In this document: one piece after another, positions 29,997 through 40,772 of the stretch | Numbering within the stretch: position 1 is the stretch's first letter | How the letters are laid out: each line of letters begins with the position of its first letter | Assembly: GCF_964030865.1 (NCBI RefSeq) | Contig: NZ_OZ034984.1 | Location: 992,001-1,056,000 of the forward strand | Length of the DNA stretch: 64,000 bases | Direction: 5' to 3' | Source: Spiroplasma endosymbiont of Dioctria linearis | GTDB taxonomy: Bacteria > Bacillota_I > Bacilli_A > Mycoplasmatales > Mycoplasmataceae | Notes under the pieces: model-generated | What the model was told of the DNA's origin: nothing | What the model saw: only the letters and a program-made list of their open reading frames with translations | Database searches by the model: none | Position numbers and translations under genes: made by a program

Positions 29997-30040
29997 GTGG
30001 TCCTAACGTAATGATATGCATTTGCTTATCTTACTTCCAC
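29997..30040 (-). promoter_or_regulatory. Probable L1-binding leader of rplKA
   Basis: In the rplK leader GTGG (30040-30037) pairs with CCAC (30000-29997). An asymmetric internal loop (AA against GTTAGGA) separates this from a second helix, GTAAGATA with TATCaTTAC, closed by a 10-base loop. Two short helices around an asymmetric loop are what L1 recognises in 23S rRNA and in its mRNA, and the element lies just upstream of the rplK ribosome site. Confidence 0.55.
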
Positions 30041-30061
30041 AATTAAAATCTGCCATAATTA

Positions 30062-30070
30062 ATAATAACA
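30062..30070 (-). promoter_or_regulatory. Candidate extended -10 promoter of rplKA
   Basis: TGTTATTAT (TG-n-TATTAT) lies about 20 bases upstream of the leader hairpin. Confidence 0.45.
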
Positions 30071-30100
30071 TAATTTAAAAGTAAAATAAATTTCTTTTTA

Positions 30101-30613
30101 TTAAATAAGATTTATGGTTTCTATAACAATTTGTTCTACTGGTACATCTTCATGAAAGTTATGTGTTGTTGTTTCACTCTTACTAATTTCCAATGCAACT
30201 TTCAAACTTTCTTCATTAGATAACTTTCCAAACGATGCATATTGTCCATCTAGAAAACTTGCGTCACCTGTTACAATAAAAAATTGACTATTTGCACTAT
30301 TCATATCATTTGTTCTTGCCATTGATAAAACTCCAGGAGTGTGCCTTAAAGAAGTTGTATTCTTATTTCATCCATTAATTGAGAACTCTCCCTTAATTGG
30401 TTTTAAACCACCTTTCTCATTCATTTCAATATCCATTCCCCCACCTTGAATCATAAAATCTTTTATAACTCTGTGAAAAACTAGACCATTGAAATATTTA
30501 TCTTTGATTAAACTTACAAAATTCTTAACTGTAATTGGTGCTAAATCTGGAAACATTTGCGCTTGCATTTTTCTACCATCCCTTAAAATTATTTCAAATT
30601 CTATTATTTTCAT
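30101..30613 (-). CDS. ppiB: Cyclophilin-type peptidyl-prolyl isomerase
   Basis: Catalyses proline cis-trans isomerisation in protein folding, 170 residues with one TGA-Trp. The segments [31 protein letters not shown] and [11 protein letters not shown] give the cyclophilin active site (Arg of FHRV, and the SQFFI strand). No signal peptide, so it is cytosolic. It lies between nusG and rplK, an insertion into an otherwise Bacillus-like order. Confidence 0.94.
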
Positions 30614-30647
30614 ATATTTTTACCTCATGAAATAATAATACAAGAAA

Positions 30648-30676
30648 ATAAAAGAACTTTGTATAAAACAAAGTTC
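30648..30676 (-). terminator. nusG terminator
   Basis: GAACTTTG/CAAAGTTC 8-bp stem followed by TTTTATTTT, next to the nusG stop. Confidence 0.8.
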
Positions 30677-30679
30677 AAA

Positions 30680-31306
30680 TTAATCAATATATGCTTTTTC
30701 TAAATTTGAAAATTCAAATTCTGTTTGTGTAATTCTTCCAAACAATTCAATATTAACAACGGCAATTCCTTTTTCGAAATCCATCTCCATCACTTGTCCT
30801 TCGGTACCTGCAAAAGGACCATCCTTTACTCTAACAACTTCTTTCGTATTGAATTTCGCAGTAAACAACACTTTTTCCTTTTTAGGCTGATTTGCATTAC
30901 CTTTTGATGTTTTTTCATTTTTATCTTGTTGACTATTTTGTTCTAACATTCTTGAAACTTCTTCAACTGTTAATGGTAAAGGTTTGGCACCTTTACCTGA
31001 TGAACCAATGAAACCAGTTACTCCTGGAGTATTTCTTACAATAAATCAAGTTTCATCAGTCATATTCATATTTATGAACAGATATCCTGGAAATTTATTT
31101 TTTTCATTAATTTTATTATTTTTTCCTACAACAGGTCCTTTTGAAATTCTAATATCGAATATTCTATCCTCTAATCCTGATGTTTCAATTTTTTGAAGTA
31201 AGTCAGTTCTAACACGATCCTCGTGCCCACTATTACAATTAATTACAAATCATTGTCCTTTATAAGATGCTAATTCATCTTCTAATTCAAATAAGCGTTG
31301 TTCCAT
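30680..31306 (-). CDS. nusG: Transcription termination/antitermination factor NusG
   Basis: RNA polymerase-binding elongation factor, 208 residues with TGA-Trp codons. The NGN domain has WFVINCNSGHEDRVRTDL and PGYLFINM. The C-terminal KOW domain has FNTKEVVRVKDGPFAGTEGQV. A charged, K/N/Q-rich linker of about 30 residues (about 125-150) lies between them. AAAAGGAG precedes ATG 31306. It is last in the rpmG-secE-nusG series. Confidence 0.96.
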
Positions 31307-31318
31307 GATAATCTCCTT

Positions 31319-31729
31319 TTAGATAATTTTAATAAGTTCAAATAAGCTTTGAAAACCTCAGTCAACAAAGAAAAAGAATACTCCAAAGATTGCAATAAAT
31401 ATTATAACTCATAGAAATTTAGTTCCCAAATTTTTTCTTGAAGATCATTGAATTTTATTTACTTCCTTCAAGAATTTAATAGGCGCTTCTTTTATAGCTA
31501 ATTTATAATTTATTTTTTCTTTTTCTTTTTTTACTTTTCTTTTTTTAGCTGCTTTGACTTTTCCTTCTTGTGTTCCATCATGCCCTTCAAACTCATTAAA
31601 TAATTTAGTAAATTCCTCTTTTTTTTGTTTTTTTTGAGTTTTTTTACTATCCTTTTGAGTTTTTTTGTCCTGAATTTTTTTCAATTTTTCCTGAGCTTTT
31701 TGCTCTTTAGAATTATTTTTATCAGACAT
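31319..31729 (-). CDS. secE: Preprotein translocase subunit SecE, with long charged N-terminus
   Basis: Membrane partner of SecY, 136 residues with TGA-Trp codons. The functional part is the C-terminal 50 residues (FLKEVNKIQWSSRKNLGTKF followed by one transmembrane helix, WVIIFIAIFGVFFFFVDWGF). The first 85 residues are almost entirely K/E/Q and look disordered, an extension common in Mollicutes. The ribosome site AAGGAG lies inside the end of rpmG. Confidence 0.93.
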
Positions 31730-31731
31730 GT

Positions 31732-31890
31732 TTATCTTGTCTCCTTATGTAAAACATGTGCATTACAAGTAATACAATGTTTTTTAATTTGTAGTCTTTC
31801 TCTCTGAGAAATAGTACTTTTTTGAATAGTATAATTTCTTGAAAGACATTCACTACAAACTAGTATAACCTTTTTTTTTGATTGTGGCAT
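31732..31890 (-). CDS. rpmG: Ribosomal protein L33, zinc-binding form
   Basis: A 52-residue large-subunit protein. The two CxxC pairs (Cys12/Cys15 and Cys39/Cys42) show the zinc-containing C+ type. The body SRNYTIQKS...RLQIKKHC is standard. It is placed between sigH and secE, as in Bacillus. Its 3' end contains the secE Shine-Dalgarno sequence. Confidence 0.95.
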   Translation of the reverse strand: MPQSKKKVILVCSECLSRNYTIQKSTISQRERLQIKKHCITCNAHVLHKETR

Positions 31891-31917
31891 GAAAACACTC
31901 TCTTCTTTTCCTACATA

Positions 31918-32549
31918 TTATATATTAGAAGTATCTTTAATAAAACCCTTAAAAAGACTTTTTAGTTTTTCTTTAAACTCTAAAAACTCTCTTCTTTTAA
32001 TCTTTAATTTCTCAATAATCTCTTTTTGGCTATATCCTTTATAAAGCATTTTTGCCATATTTGCCTCTGTTGCTACACACTCATATTTAATAAAATTTTT
32101 CAAAGTTTCTCTTATATAAAGATTTTTTTGCTCATCATTATATTTTTGTAAAGAAAATTTATCTATATCTCTATCTATAAAAGTTTGGCCTTCTTCTGTT
32201 AGTCCACTTCTAAATGAGTTTATTATCAATAGAGTTATTTTTCTTTTATCTCTTTTAAGATACTTTGCATAATCTAATATACGTCTTTTTATTATAAAAT
32301 TTGCATAAGCTAATAAAGGCACTTTTCTATTTATATCAAATTTATTTTTAATCTCTTTAAGAGCAAAAAAACATGAGATGTAAAATCATCTTTATCCAAT
32401 TGGAGATAACCTAACTTAATATGTTCTGTATTGATAATTTTTATTACGGATTTTTGAAAATGTACTAATTCCTTTTCAGAAATATCATTTCCAAATTCTA
32501 TTCTTATACTTTCTTTAATTGCGTCTACCGCGCCATATTGATTTGGCAT
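31918..32549 (-). pseudogene. sigH: Sigma-70 family factor at the sigH locus, split by a T7 frameshift
   Basis: An alternative sigma factor of about 200 residues if repaired. The N-terminal part (ATG 32549, AAAGGA upstream) runs through DKDDFTSHVF and then goes out of frame at seven T (32371-32365), ending at 32331. The +1 frame continues FALKEIKNKFDINRKVPLLAYANFIIKRRILDYAKYLKR, a clear region 2, then a region 4-like helix-turn-helix (MLYKGYSQKEIIEKLKIKRREF). One extra T would join them. The position between rlmB and rpmG is that of Bacillus sigH. It could be decay, a sequencing error, or expression through slippage on the T run. Confidence 0.7.
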
Positions 32550-32568
32550 TTGTTTTTCCTTTCAAAAT

Positions 32569-33288
32569 CTATTTTTTAGATAATTCAAAAAGGATTATTC
32601 CTGTTGCAACAGAAACATTTAACGAGTCAATCACGTTATTAGTTTCAATTTTAAAAGTAAAATCAGACATTTCTATGATTTTACTTCCAATTCCATTTCC
32701 CTCATTCCCTATAATTACTACTGACTTATTATCAAAATCAATTTCCCCAATGGATTTACTATTCTCACTTAAATGAGAACTATATATCCAAAATCCCCTG
32801 TCTTTTAGACTGCTTATTGCAGACTTAAGATTACTAACTTTGATGATCGGTACATTGTAAATTGTTCCTGCAGACGCTTTCATAACTGCTGGTGTAACTT
32901 GAACTTGATTGGATTCTTGTATAATAATCCCATCCACTCCAAAAAGACTAGCTGTTCTAATTATTGATCCAAAATTCTGTGGATCTTGTATTTTATCTAA
33001 AATTAAAACTTTTTGTTTTAATTTTGAATTATTATAGAAATCTTTTAATTCAAGATAATTGAAGTCTCTTACTTGTGCAATTAATCCTTGATGATTGACT
33101 CCCTCTTTTATTAGTGAGTTAAACTCTTGCCTTTCCAAAGAATGTCATTCCAAATTATTTTGTTTTATGATACTAAAGATCTCTGGATTAAATGAGTTTC
33201 CTTTTAAAATAAAAACTTGCTTAATTTCAATTAGGAAGTTTCTAATTGTATTTTCAACTGCATTTTTTCCATAAATATAGTTTTTCAT
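32569..33288 (-). CDS. rlmB: 23S rRNA 2'-O-methyltransferase, TrmH/RlmB type
   Basis: SPOUT-fold RNA ribose methyltransferase, 239 residues with one TGA-Trp. The N-terminal substrate domain begins YIYGKNAVEN. The knot motifs LDKIQDPQNFGSIIRTASLFG, VIIGNEGNGI and IDSLNVSVATGIILFE are intact. ATG 33288 overlaps the cysS stop as TAATG. RlmB methylates G2251 in E. coli; the exact target here is inferred. Confidence 0.92.
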
Positions 33289-34619
33289 TAAATGATATTC
33301 CCCTGTTTAAGAGTTTCTCTCAATTTATCTGCTTTGTCAAACTTTTTCTGAGATATTAATAATTTTCACTCTTTTATTTTCTCAATATCTTTTTTATCTA
33401 ATTTTTTAATATTAAAACTGAATCCCAAGACCTTTATTATTTTTAATAATTTTTTATAAGTTAAATCAACTCTTTTACTTTTAATTTGAATATTAATATT
33501 TTTACACATTTCATCAATAAGAGAAATTATCATAGGTGTGTTTAAGTCATCATCTAATAAAGACTCAAAATTTGTAATATATTTATATGAATTAAAATCC
33601 TCATCAATTGGAGTTTCATTTATTAATACTACCTCTCCAATTGCCGTACCTCAATTAACTGTTCTTAATAAAGATTCAACTTTCGTAACTCAATCAATTG
33701 ATTGGTTAATCAAATCTTGATTGATATTTAAAGGTTGTGTATAATTTGAGTTTAAAAAGATATATCTTAGTGAATTAACTCCATTTTCCTCTAAATAATC
33801 TTTTACAAGAATTGTATTATTTAGAGATTTAGACATCTTAATATCATCAATTGACAAATGACCATTGTGTAGTCAGATATTAGATAACTCTTTTGAGTTT
33901 TTTGCCATATATTGAATTCTTTCATTTTCATGATGGGGGAATTTTAAATCAATTCCTCCGACATGAATGTCAATTGTGTCTTTAAAAAAATCATCTATTA
34001 AAAGTGCACATTCAGTATGTCATCCAGGTCTTCCAAAACCTCATTTAGATAATCATTTTTTGCCAGTTTTAGTCTTTTTTCAAAGAATAAAATCCTGAGG
34101 GTTTTTTTTATTCTCATCGATTTCAATTCTTTCACCGATATTTAGATTATTAATATTTTGATTTGATAAAGCTCCATACTCATTGCTTCATTTACCAATA
34201 TCAAAATAAACATTTCCTTTTTTTTCATAAGCAAATCCTTTTTTTATTAAATCATCAATAAAAATTAGGATTTCACTTATTTTTGAAGAAATTGGTGTTA
34301 TTAAAGTAGGACTTTTTATATTTAGGTTTTTAAGGTCATTAAAAAAAGCATCCGCATATATTTGGGCATGCTCTTCTTCTGCAATATTTTGCTCAGCCGC
34401 CTTTTGAATTATTTTGTCATCAATATCTGTAATATTTAAAAGGTATTTATATTTTATTTCCTTATATTCCAAGTATCTAACAATAATATCAGTTAGAATT
34501 AATGGTCTTGCATTACCAATGTGAATATAATCATAAACTGTTGGTCCACAACTATAAATACAAAATTTAGGCACATTAATCTCAATAAATTCTCTTTTTA
34601 AAGAATCATATAATTTCAT
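33288..34619 (-). CDS. cysS: Cysteinyl-tRNA synthetase
   Basis: Class I synthetase, 443 residues with many TGA-Trp codons. The HIGH motif is HIGN at 33-36, the zinc Cys of CGPTVYD precedes it, and KMSKSLNN is present in the C-terminal half. The length is close to the family's 460-470. It heads the cysS-rlmB-sigH-rpmG-secE-nusG series; the mrnC gene found after cysS in Bacillus is absent. Confidence 0.97.
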
Positions 34620-34641
34620 TTACTTTTACCTCTAGGTTAAA

Positions 34642-35547
34642 TTATCTATCTCTCTTAATTAACGGAGCTACAGCTTTATAGGTTAAATATAAAACTGCTG
34701 AATTAAATATTATTTTTAATGGTGCTTGAATAAGTCTTCCAATAAACATAGCTGTATATCCACCTTCCGATGGTATTCCTAAAAAACCAGCATCTCCCCA
34801 AGCCGAAATAACAGCTGTTACAAGATATTCTGAAGCCGTTGCAAAAAGTATTATTGGGAGTAGTACATGTAACGTCTTCCTTTGTCCACGAATAAGAAGA
34901 ACAAAATAAATAACTCAAAATAAACCAAGACAAATAATTATTGAGCCTAAAAAAATTCACTTATAAACTTCCTTAGATACTTCAAAGTTTAAAATTTTTA
35001 TTGATTCACCCTCCGGATATGCGCTAATTACATATACAATAAAAATTGCAAACAATATTAAAAATAAATTAATTAAGGCTACTGGTACTCAATTATATCC
35101 TTTACCTAATCTTAAAAAACTTGACCCAATACCTGCAATAAAACCATAACAGATTATTACAATTATAAATGCAGGATGTATAAATGATGGAACAAAAATC
35201 ATTACTAAGACTTCTGTTATAAGTGCCACTAAAACTCCAATAATTGGTCCAAAAATAAAACCAGTTATTTTTACCATAACACCTTCAAAAGCAATTCTAA
35301 TTGGTGGAAATACAGTTATTGGCAGTGTTAATGAAATAACAACAGTAACACTTACATTTATAGCTGTAAACATTGTTATATAAGCAATGTTTTTTGTAGT
35401 AAATCTTATACCATGATATCTTTCTTTAAGAACTCAATATGATATTGCATTATAAAAGAAATAGACAGCAATAAAGAAACCTATAAATGCAGACATTGCA
35501 TAGGCCATATTATTTCCCTCTAATAACCATTTACTAATGTTATTCAT
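34642..35547 (-). CDS. ECF transporter S component-like membrane protein
   Basis: A 301-residue protein with about 7-8 hydrophobic helices and TGA-Trp codons. The stretch TMFTAINVSVTVVISLTLPITVFPPIRIAFEGVMVKITGFIFGPIIGVLVALITEVL is typical of S components of energy-coupling factor vitamin transporters (FolT/RibU/ThiT class). The substrate is not shown by the sequence. The shared EcfA and EcfT parts are not in this window, as expected for group II systems. The start is ATG 35547 with AAGGAG, which overlaps the stop codon of ung. Confidence 0.72.
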
Positions 35548-35558
35548 ATTAATGCTCC

Positions 35559-36227
35559 TTAGTCTTCTCAATAAATTTCTTCGTCGTTATTTTTTTTCAA
35601 CATTGAGTTTATTTTTGAAAATGGTTTACTATTTTCAAATCCGTTTTTAAAACTAAATGGTGAGGGATGAGCAGAAAAAATAATTTTCTCCTCATTTTTA
35701 AATACAAGACTATTATATAGTTTTTTTGCAAAATTTCCCCATAAACAATAAATAATATTTTCATTAAGATTATTTATTTCATTTAAAATTTTTAAAATTA
35801 CTTTATCTCATCCTAAATCTTTATGAGAATTTGGCAAACCCTTTTCAACAGTAAGAGAAGAGTTAATTAAAAAAACACCTTGTTTAACTCAATTTGATAA
35901 GTCATTATTTTGAAAATGATCAATGCCTAGATCACTTTTTAATTCTTTAAAAATATTCTTTAAACTTGGAGGAGTTCTAACACTATTTGATACACTAAAA
36001 GCAATCCCGTTTGCTTGTTTTTTGCCATGATAGGGATCCTGTCCTATAATAATGACCTTAATATCTTTTGGTTTAATTAATTTAAAAACTCTAAAAATAT
36101 CATCCTTTTTAGGATATATATATTCAAAACTTTCAATCTTATTAAGAATATTTTCAATATCTTTAATAATATCTTTATCTGAAAATAAATCAATTCACTC
36201 TTTTGGTAATTCTTTTAATATATTCAT
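35559..36227 (-). CDS. ung: Uracil-DNA glycosylase
   Basis: Removes uracil from DNA in base-excision repair. It has 222 residues with TGA-Trp codons. The catalytic water-activating loop GQDPYHG (Asp64) and the leucine-loop motif HPSPFSF are clear, and LWGNFAKK is the uracil-binding Asn segment. ATG 36227 overlaps the upstream stop as TAATG. Confidence 0.96.
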
Positions 36228-37966
36228 TATTTAAGTAGCTTTTCATATTTCTTTCTAGAACTTTCTTCTCTTCTTTTAATTCTTCTTAGCTCTTTTTTTT
36301 CTTTTTTTGAAAGAGAAATATTATCTAAATCTTCTAATTCTGCATCTTTTCTTGGAGTTGAAAATATTTCATCATCTTCATTAACAGGACCTAAGTCTAT
36401 TACATTTGGATCTCTCTTTTTCAATAGATTATTTTCAGGAATTAAATTCTTTTGGTATATTTCTGTTATTGCTTTTTTTTCAAATTCTTCAGAGTCATCA
36501 TCACCAATAGTAATATTTTTACTTGTTTCTGGTAAATCATCTAATCCAAATACTTTTTCCGGTTCAGGAATTTGATCAATTATTTCTTTTCCATTTTTTT
36601 GTTTTTGATGTTCTTTAATTAATTGACTAGCTACTTCACTTAAATATAAAGTTGGAGTTTCTTCAAAATCTGCATTTACTTCAGGTAAATCATCAAGTCC
36701 ATTAATTTTAGCTTTTTTATTTTGCTTATCAATAAAATCCTGATTAACTATGTTTAAGTCATCTTCTAAATTAATATTTTCTTGCTCAATTACACTTTCA
36801 TTATTATTTCTAAAACTATTAAAACTTGTTAAGTCTTTATATGCAGAAACTTCCCCTAAACTATCATCATCAGTATTATTAATAAAAACTTTATTTTCTT
36901 GAATAATGGCTCCTAATTTATCCTCTTCAAACAAACTTGAATCAATTGAAATAGTATTGTCATTAAATCCAAATTTAAAATCTTCTTCATTATTTTGTTC
37001 TACTTCCTGTTTATCTTCAAATTGAGATTTATTTTCAAATTCTTTTATATTTGCTGGATCATATCTATCTTCAAATTCACTTATTTTCTCTTGCTTATAT
37101 CTATCCTCAAAATTTTTATTAGTAAATAAATTATGTTTAGGATTTCCAATATCTTTATTCATACTCTGTTCATTAACATTTAAGAAGTTATTAATTTGTT
37201 CATTAGGTTCTTCAAAATATATGTTATTAATTTCAGATTCTCTATTATTTTCAATATTATTATTTTCATTATTTCTTAACTTATCAGAAATACTATTTAC
37301 CTGACCGCTTAAATTTAACAATTGATCAGAGAGATTATTTATCTGACCTGATAATATTTTAGAGTTAGAATCCTCATTATTATTTTTATTATACATTTGA
37401 TTATTAAAGTTTGAAGAATCAGCAATAAAACCCCCATTTTGAAATGGTACAAAAGGTCCACTACTTTGACCATTCATAATTCCAAAATTTTGTGTTGGTC
37501 CATTATATGTGGGATATGAAGGTTGTTGCATATTTGGATATCCATAAGTTGGTTGTTGCATATTTGGATACGGCGATTGAATAAAGTTTTGCACAATACT
37601 TGGAACTTGACTTTTTTCACAATTTTGTTGAGGAATCCCATTTTGTACATTGTTAACTGGTTGAGTATTTGACCCTCTATTTTCATTTAAATATTTATTA
37701 GAAACACCATAAGGAGCTGATTGTCCTAATTTTAATTGAAATGGATCTTCATGAATACCAATTTTTTTACTACTAAAATTATTATCATATAAAAAATTAT
37801 TTCTTTGAGGCTTTTGCCAGTTTGAGATAGTTCTATTAGTAGTTTTAATAAGAGATTGTATAAATTTATTTGCTTCCAATTCCCCAATAAAAGATGCCAC
37901 TACTTGATTTGTTCTTCCGTCAACTATATTAAAAAAATCATTTTCAAATTTTACATAATAATTCAT
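36227..37966 (-). CDS. Large acidic, Q/N/P-rich protein of unknown function
   Basis: I do not recognise this 579-residue protein. A short N-terminal region (about 1-55, YYVKFENDFFNIVDGRTNQVVASFIG) could fold. It is followed by a P/Q/N/Y-rich stretch with a repeated YPNMQQP unit near 135-150. Next come a heptad-like LSGQ/ISDKL segment, a long acidic region with repeated EFEDRY-type units, the motif GLDDLPE twice (about 420 and 473), and a very basic C-terminal helix (KKEKKELRRIKRREESSRKKYEKLLK). There is no signal peptide or membrane segment. GAGG precedes ATG 37966. It is coupled to ung by TAATG and lies behind a lipoprotein gene. Confidence 0.7.
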   Translation of the reverse strand: MNYYVKFENDFFNIVDGRTNQVVASFIGELEANKFIQSLIKTTNRTISNWQKPQRNNFLYDNNFSSKKIGIHEDPFQLKLGQSAPYGVSNKYLNENRGSNTQPVNNVQNGIPQQNCEKSQVPSIVQNFIQSPYPNMQQPTYGYPNMQQPSYPTYNGPTQNFGIMNGQSSGPFVPFQNGGFIADSSNFNNQMYNKNNNEDSNSKILSGQINNLSDQLLNLSGQVNSISDKLRNNENNNIENNRESEINNIYFEEPNEQINNFLNVNEQSMNKDIGNPKHNLFTNKNFEDRYKQEKISEFEDRYDPANIKEFENKSQFEDKQEVEQNNEEDFKFGFNDNTISIDSSLFEEDKLGAIIQENKVFINNTDDDSLGEVSAYKDLTSFNSFRNNNESVIEQENINLEDDLNIVNQDFIDKQNKKAKINGLDDLPEVNADFEETPTLYLSEVASQLIKEHQKQKNGKEIIDQIPEPEKVFGLDDLPETSKNITIGDDDSEEFEKKAITEIYQKNLIPENNLLKKRDPNVIDLGPVNEDDEIFSTPRKDAELEDLDNISLSKKEKKELRRIKRREESSRKKYEKLLK

Positions 37967-37993
37967 AGTGATCCTCACCCTTCTTATTTTTTA

Positions 37994-39358
37994 TTAATTA
38001 ATAGGATCTATCTCTAGCTTTGCCTTTTGTAAATCTTTAAATATATCATCATTTCCAGCTCTAAAAATTTCTTTTTCAGTAAACTGATAAATGCTTGGTT
38101 CATATCAATAGATAACTTCATCTGTTCTTTCTTTATTTTCGTTATCAAAACCCTTTTCTAATACTATTCCATTTAATTGATAACCCACAATCAAATTATC
38201 TAAAGTAAATTTTAATTTATAATTTCTACCTTCAGAATCTTTTTTATCCCCAGGGACACTAAATAAAAAATCAATGCTTAATTTTTGGTCATTATCCGAT
38301 TTTCCATAAATAAAAGTTCTTTTATCATTTTCCTTTGAACCAACAACTTGTGCTTGCATAGTTTTTCCATCATTTGCAGTATAAAAAGTAACTCCAGTTG
38401 ATATGTCATGTCTTGCTTCTATACAATCTTCACCATTACACTGTTCAAATTTTGCATCACTTTGAACAAAGTTATTATCAAATTTTCCAGGCATTAATAT
38501 ACCATTTCTAAATTTTTCATCGACTTTATTTAATTGTGTATGTAATGTTTTAAATTGTGCTTGAGTCAAATTGTTTACACCCAAAACCTTTTTCATTTCT
38601 TCACTTCCAAATTCCTTAATCTTTGAATAAAGATTATTTGCATCTTCATCAGTCATATTATAAATTTTTTTATCTTTGTAACTACTAAAATCACTATGAT
38701 TAAAGTATTCTTTGTAATGACTTTCTTCTCATTTAAGTTCAATATAATCTTTAAGATTCTTTTTATTTCCATCTTGATTTTCTTTAATTTTTTGAACCTT
38801 ACCATCTTTATATTCTATTTCTGTATTCATTGTTAAAGCATTCGATGCTTCATATACTGAAGCGTTTGATGCAGTTCACTTTTCATTTTCACTTAACTCA
38901 GATTTAGTAATACCTAAATTATAATTAATTTCAGTAAAGTTTGAATTTTTTGGAGCTTCATAATCTGATTGAAAATCTGATTTAAAATTTCCTTCTTTTG
39001 TTTTTGTATTATCAATAAATTCAATATATTCTTTTTCACCATCGATAAAAAGATTTTCTAGTGCCATACCTAATCCCTTTTCACCCAAAACTTTTTTTTG
39101 CTCTTCTCTTTTTTTAATGTTTGGATATTTAGTTTCACTAAAAGTTAAAGACTCCAAAATTAAATTAGCTAAAACGGGTAAAGTTGCTGCACTACCAAAA
39201 AGTTTTTGAAAGTTAACTTTATTATTAGCAATTTTAAATTCTTCCTTTTCATCAATTGTAATTTTTACTGGATTTGTTTCAATACCACAAGATACAACAG
39301 CTGATATACTTGGAGAAACAACTAGTAATGAACCTAAAACCGATAATAACTTTTTCAT
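37994..39358 (-). CDS. Surface lipoprotein, unknown function
   Basis: A 454-residue exported protein. The signal peptide MKKLLSVLGSLLVVSPSISAVVSC ends in a lipobox with acylated Cys24, of the form common in Spiroplasma lipoproteins. The mature part is hydrophilic, with no domain I can name. A Cys pair (QCNGEDC) lies near residue 300. It probably faces outward on the membrane. GAGG precedes ATG 39358. It lies downstream of dnaB without a clear terminator between them. Confidence 0.8.
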
Positions 39359-39419
39359 AATTTAAACCTCTTTTAAAAAAATCTTTACTCTATTTTACCT
39401 TATTTGAAAGAAAAAAGCA

Positions 39420-40772
39420 TTAGGAATTTTTAGACTGATCAATAAATTTACCATAACTTCTAAGGAAATTTACTTTAATAACTCCTGTAGCTCCATTACG
39501 ATGTTTTGATATTATTACATCTGTTTCATCAGTTGGATCTTCAGAAGCAAGATTATATTCTTTTGTTTTATAATACGCATCTCTATATAAAAACATAATT
39601 ATATCTGCATCTTGTTCAATAGCTCCACTATCCCTTAAATCAGACATTAATGGTGTTTTCTCTTCTCTCTTTTCAACACTACGAGATAATTGTGATAAAC
39701 AAATTATCGGCATATTTAACTCCCTAGCTATTTTTTTTAAATGTCTAGATATAGTTGCCACTTCATTTTGTCTACTATCAAATTTATTTGACATTGAAGA
39801 AATCAACTGTAGATAATCAATAAAACAAATTTCTACTCCAAAATCTCTTTTCATTTTTCTAAGTTTTGATTGTAATTGTAAAACAGTAATTCCCGGAGTA
39901 TCATCAATAACGATATTCATATTTTTTATTTGCTCACCGCTAGCTGTAATTCTAGACCATTTTTCTGTTGTTAACCCTTGAGCATTTCTTAATGAACTAG
40001 ATTCTATACCTGAAATTGAACTCAATATACGTTGAACTAATTGCTCTTTTGGCATTTCCAAAGAAAAAAATGCAACACCATTTTGTCTTTCTGCTGCATT
40101 CACGGCCAAGTTAAGAGCAAATGCTGTTTTACCCATTGATGGACGAGCAGCTAAAATTATAAAATCTCCTTTTTGTCATCCATTAGTAATTTGATCTAAA
40201 TCAGAAAACCCTGATGGGACACCATTTACTAAACCTCCATTTTTTTCTAAAGCCTCAATTTTTTTAATAACGTCAACTACAGTTTCTTTAACTTCGGTGG
40301 CATCATCTTTTTTAACATCAGTTTTTATATTAAGAATTTTTTGTTGAGCAATAACAAAAACTTCATCAATAGGTGATTTACTATCTCTTAATTGTTTAAT
40401 GTGTATTAAAGCTCTATCTAATTGTCTTCCAATTGAATTTTTAAAAACTATTTCTACATAATCTTCAAAACCCTCATCTGTATAAAAGTAACCTGATACA
40501 TCAGATAAATATGATACTCCTCCAACTTTTTCAAGGGACTTTTTATCTTCTAAATACTCAGCTAGTTTTGTAATAGTTATATTTTGACTATTAATTGAAA
40601 CTGTATTTATTGCTTCAAAAATAATTTGGTGCTTTTCTAAACTAAAATCTTCTGAGTTTAACTGCGTTAAAATATCAAAACTTGCTTTTGGTGAATGCAT
40701 TGCAATTGCTAAAACTGCTTTTTCTGAGTCAATTAAAACACTTTCAATACTAATATTCATATTTTCTTTCAT
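39420..40772 (-). CDS. dnaB: Replicative DNA helicase
   Basis: Hexameric fork helicase, 450 residues with one TGA-Trp. The N-terminal helical domain interacts with primase. The RecA-like domain has the Walker A segment RPSMGKT (Lys215), Walker B ICFIDYLQLI, and LSQLSRSVEKR. ATG 40772 overlaps the rplI stop as TAATG, the conserved rplI-dnaB pairing. Confidence 0.97.
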
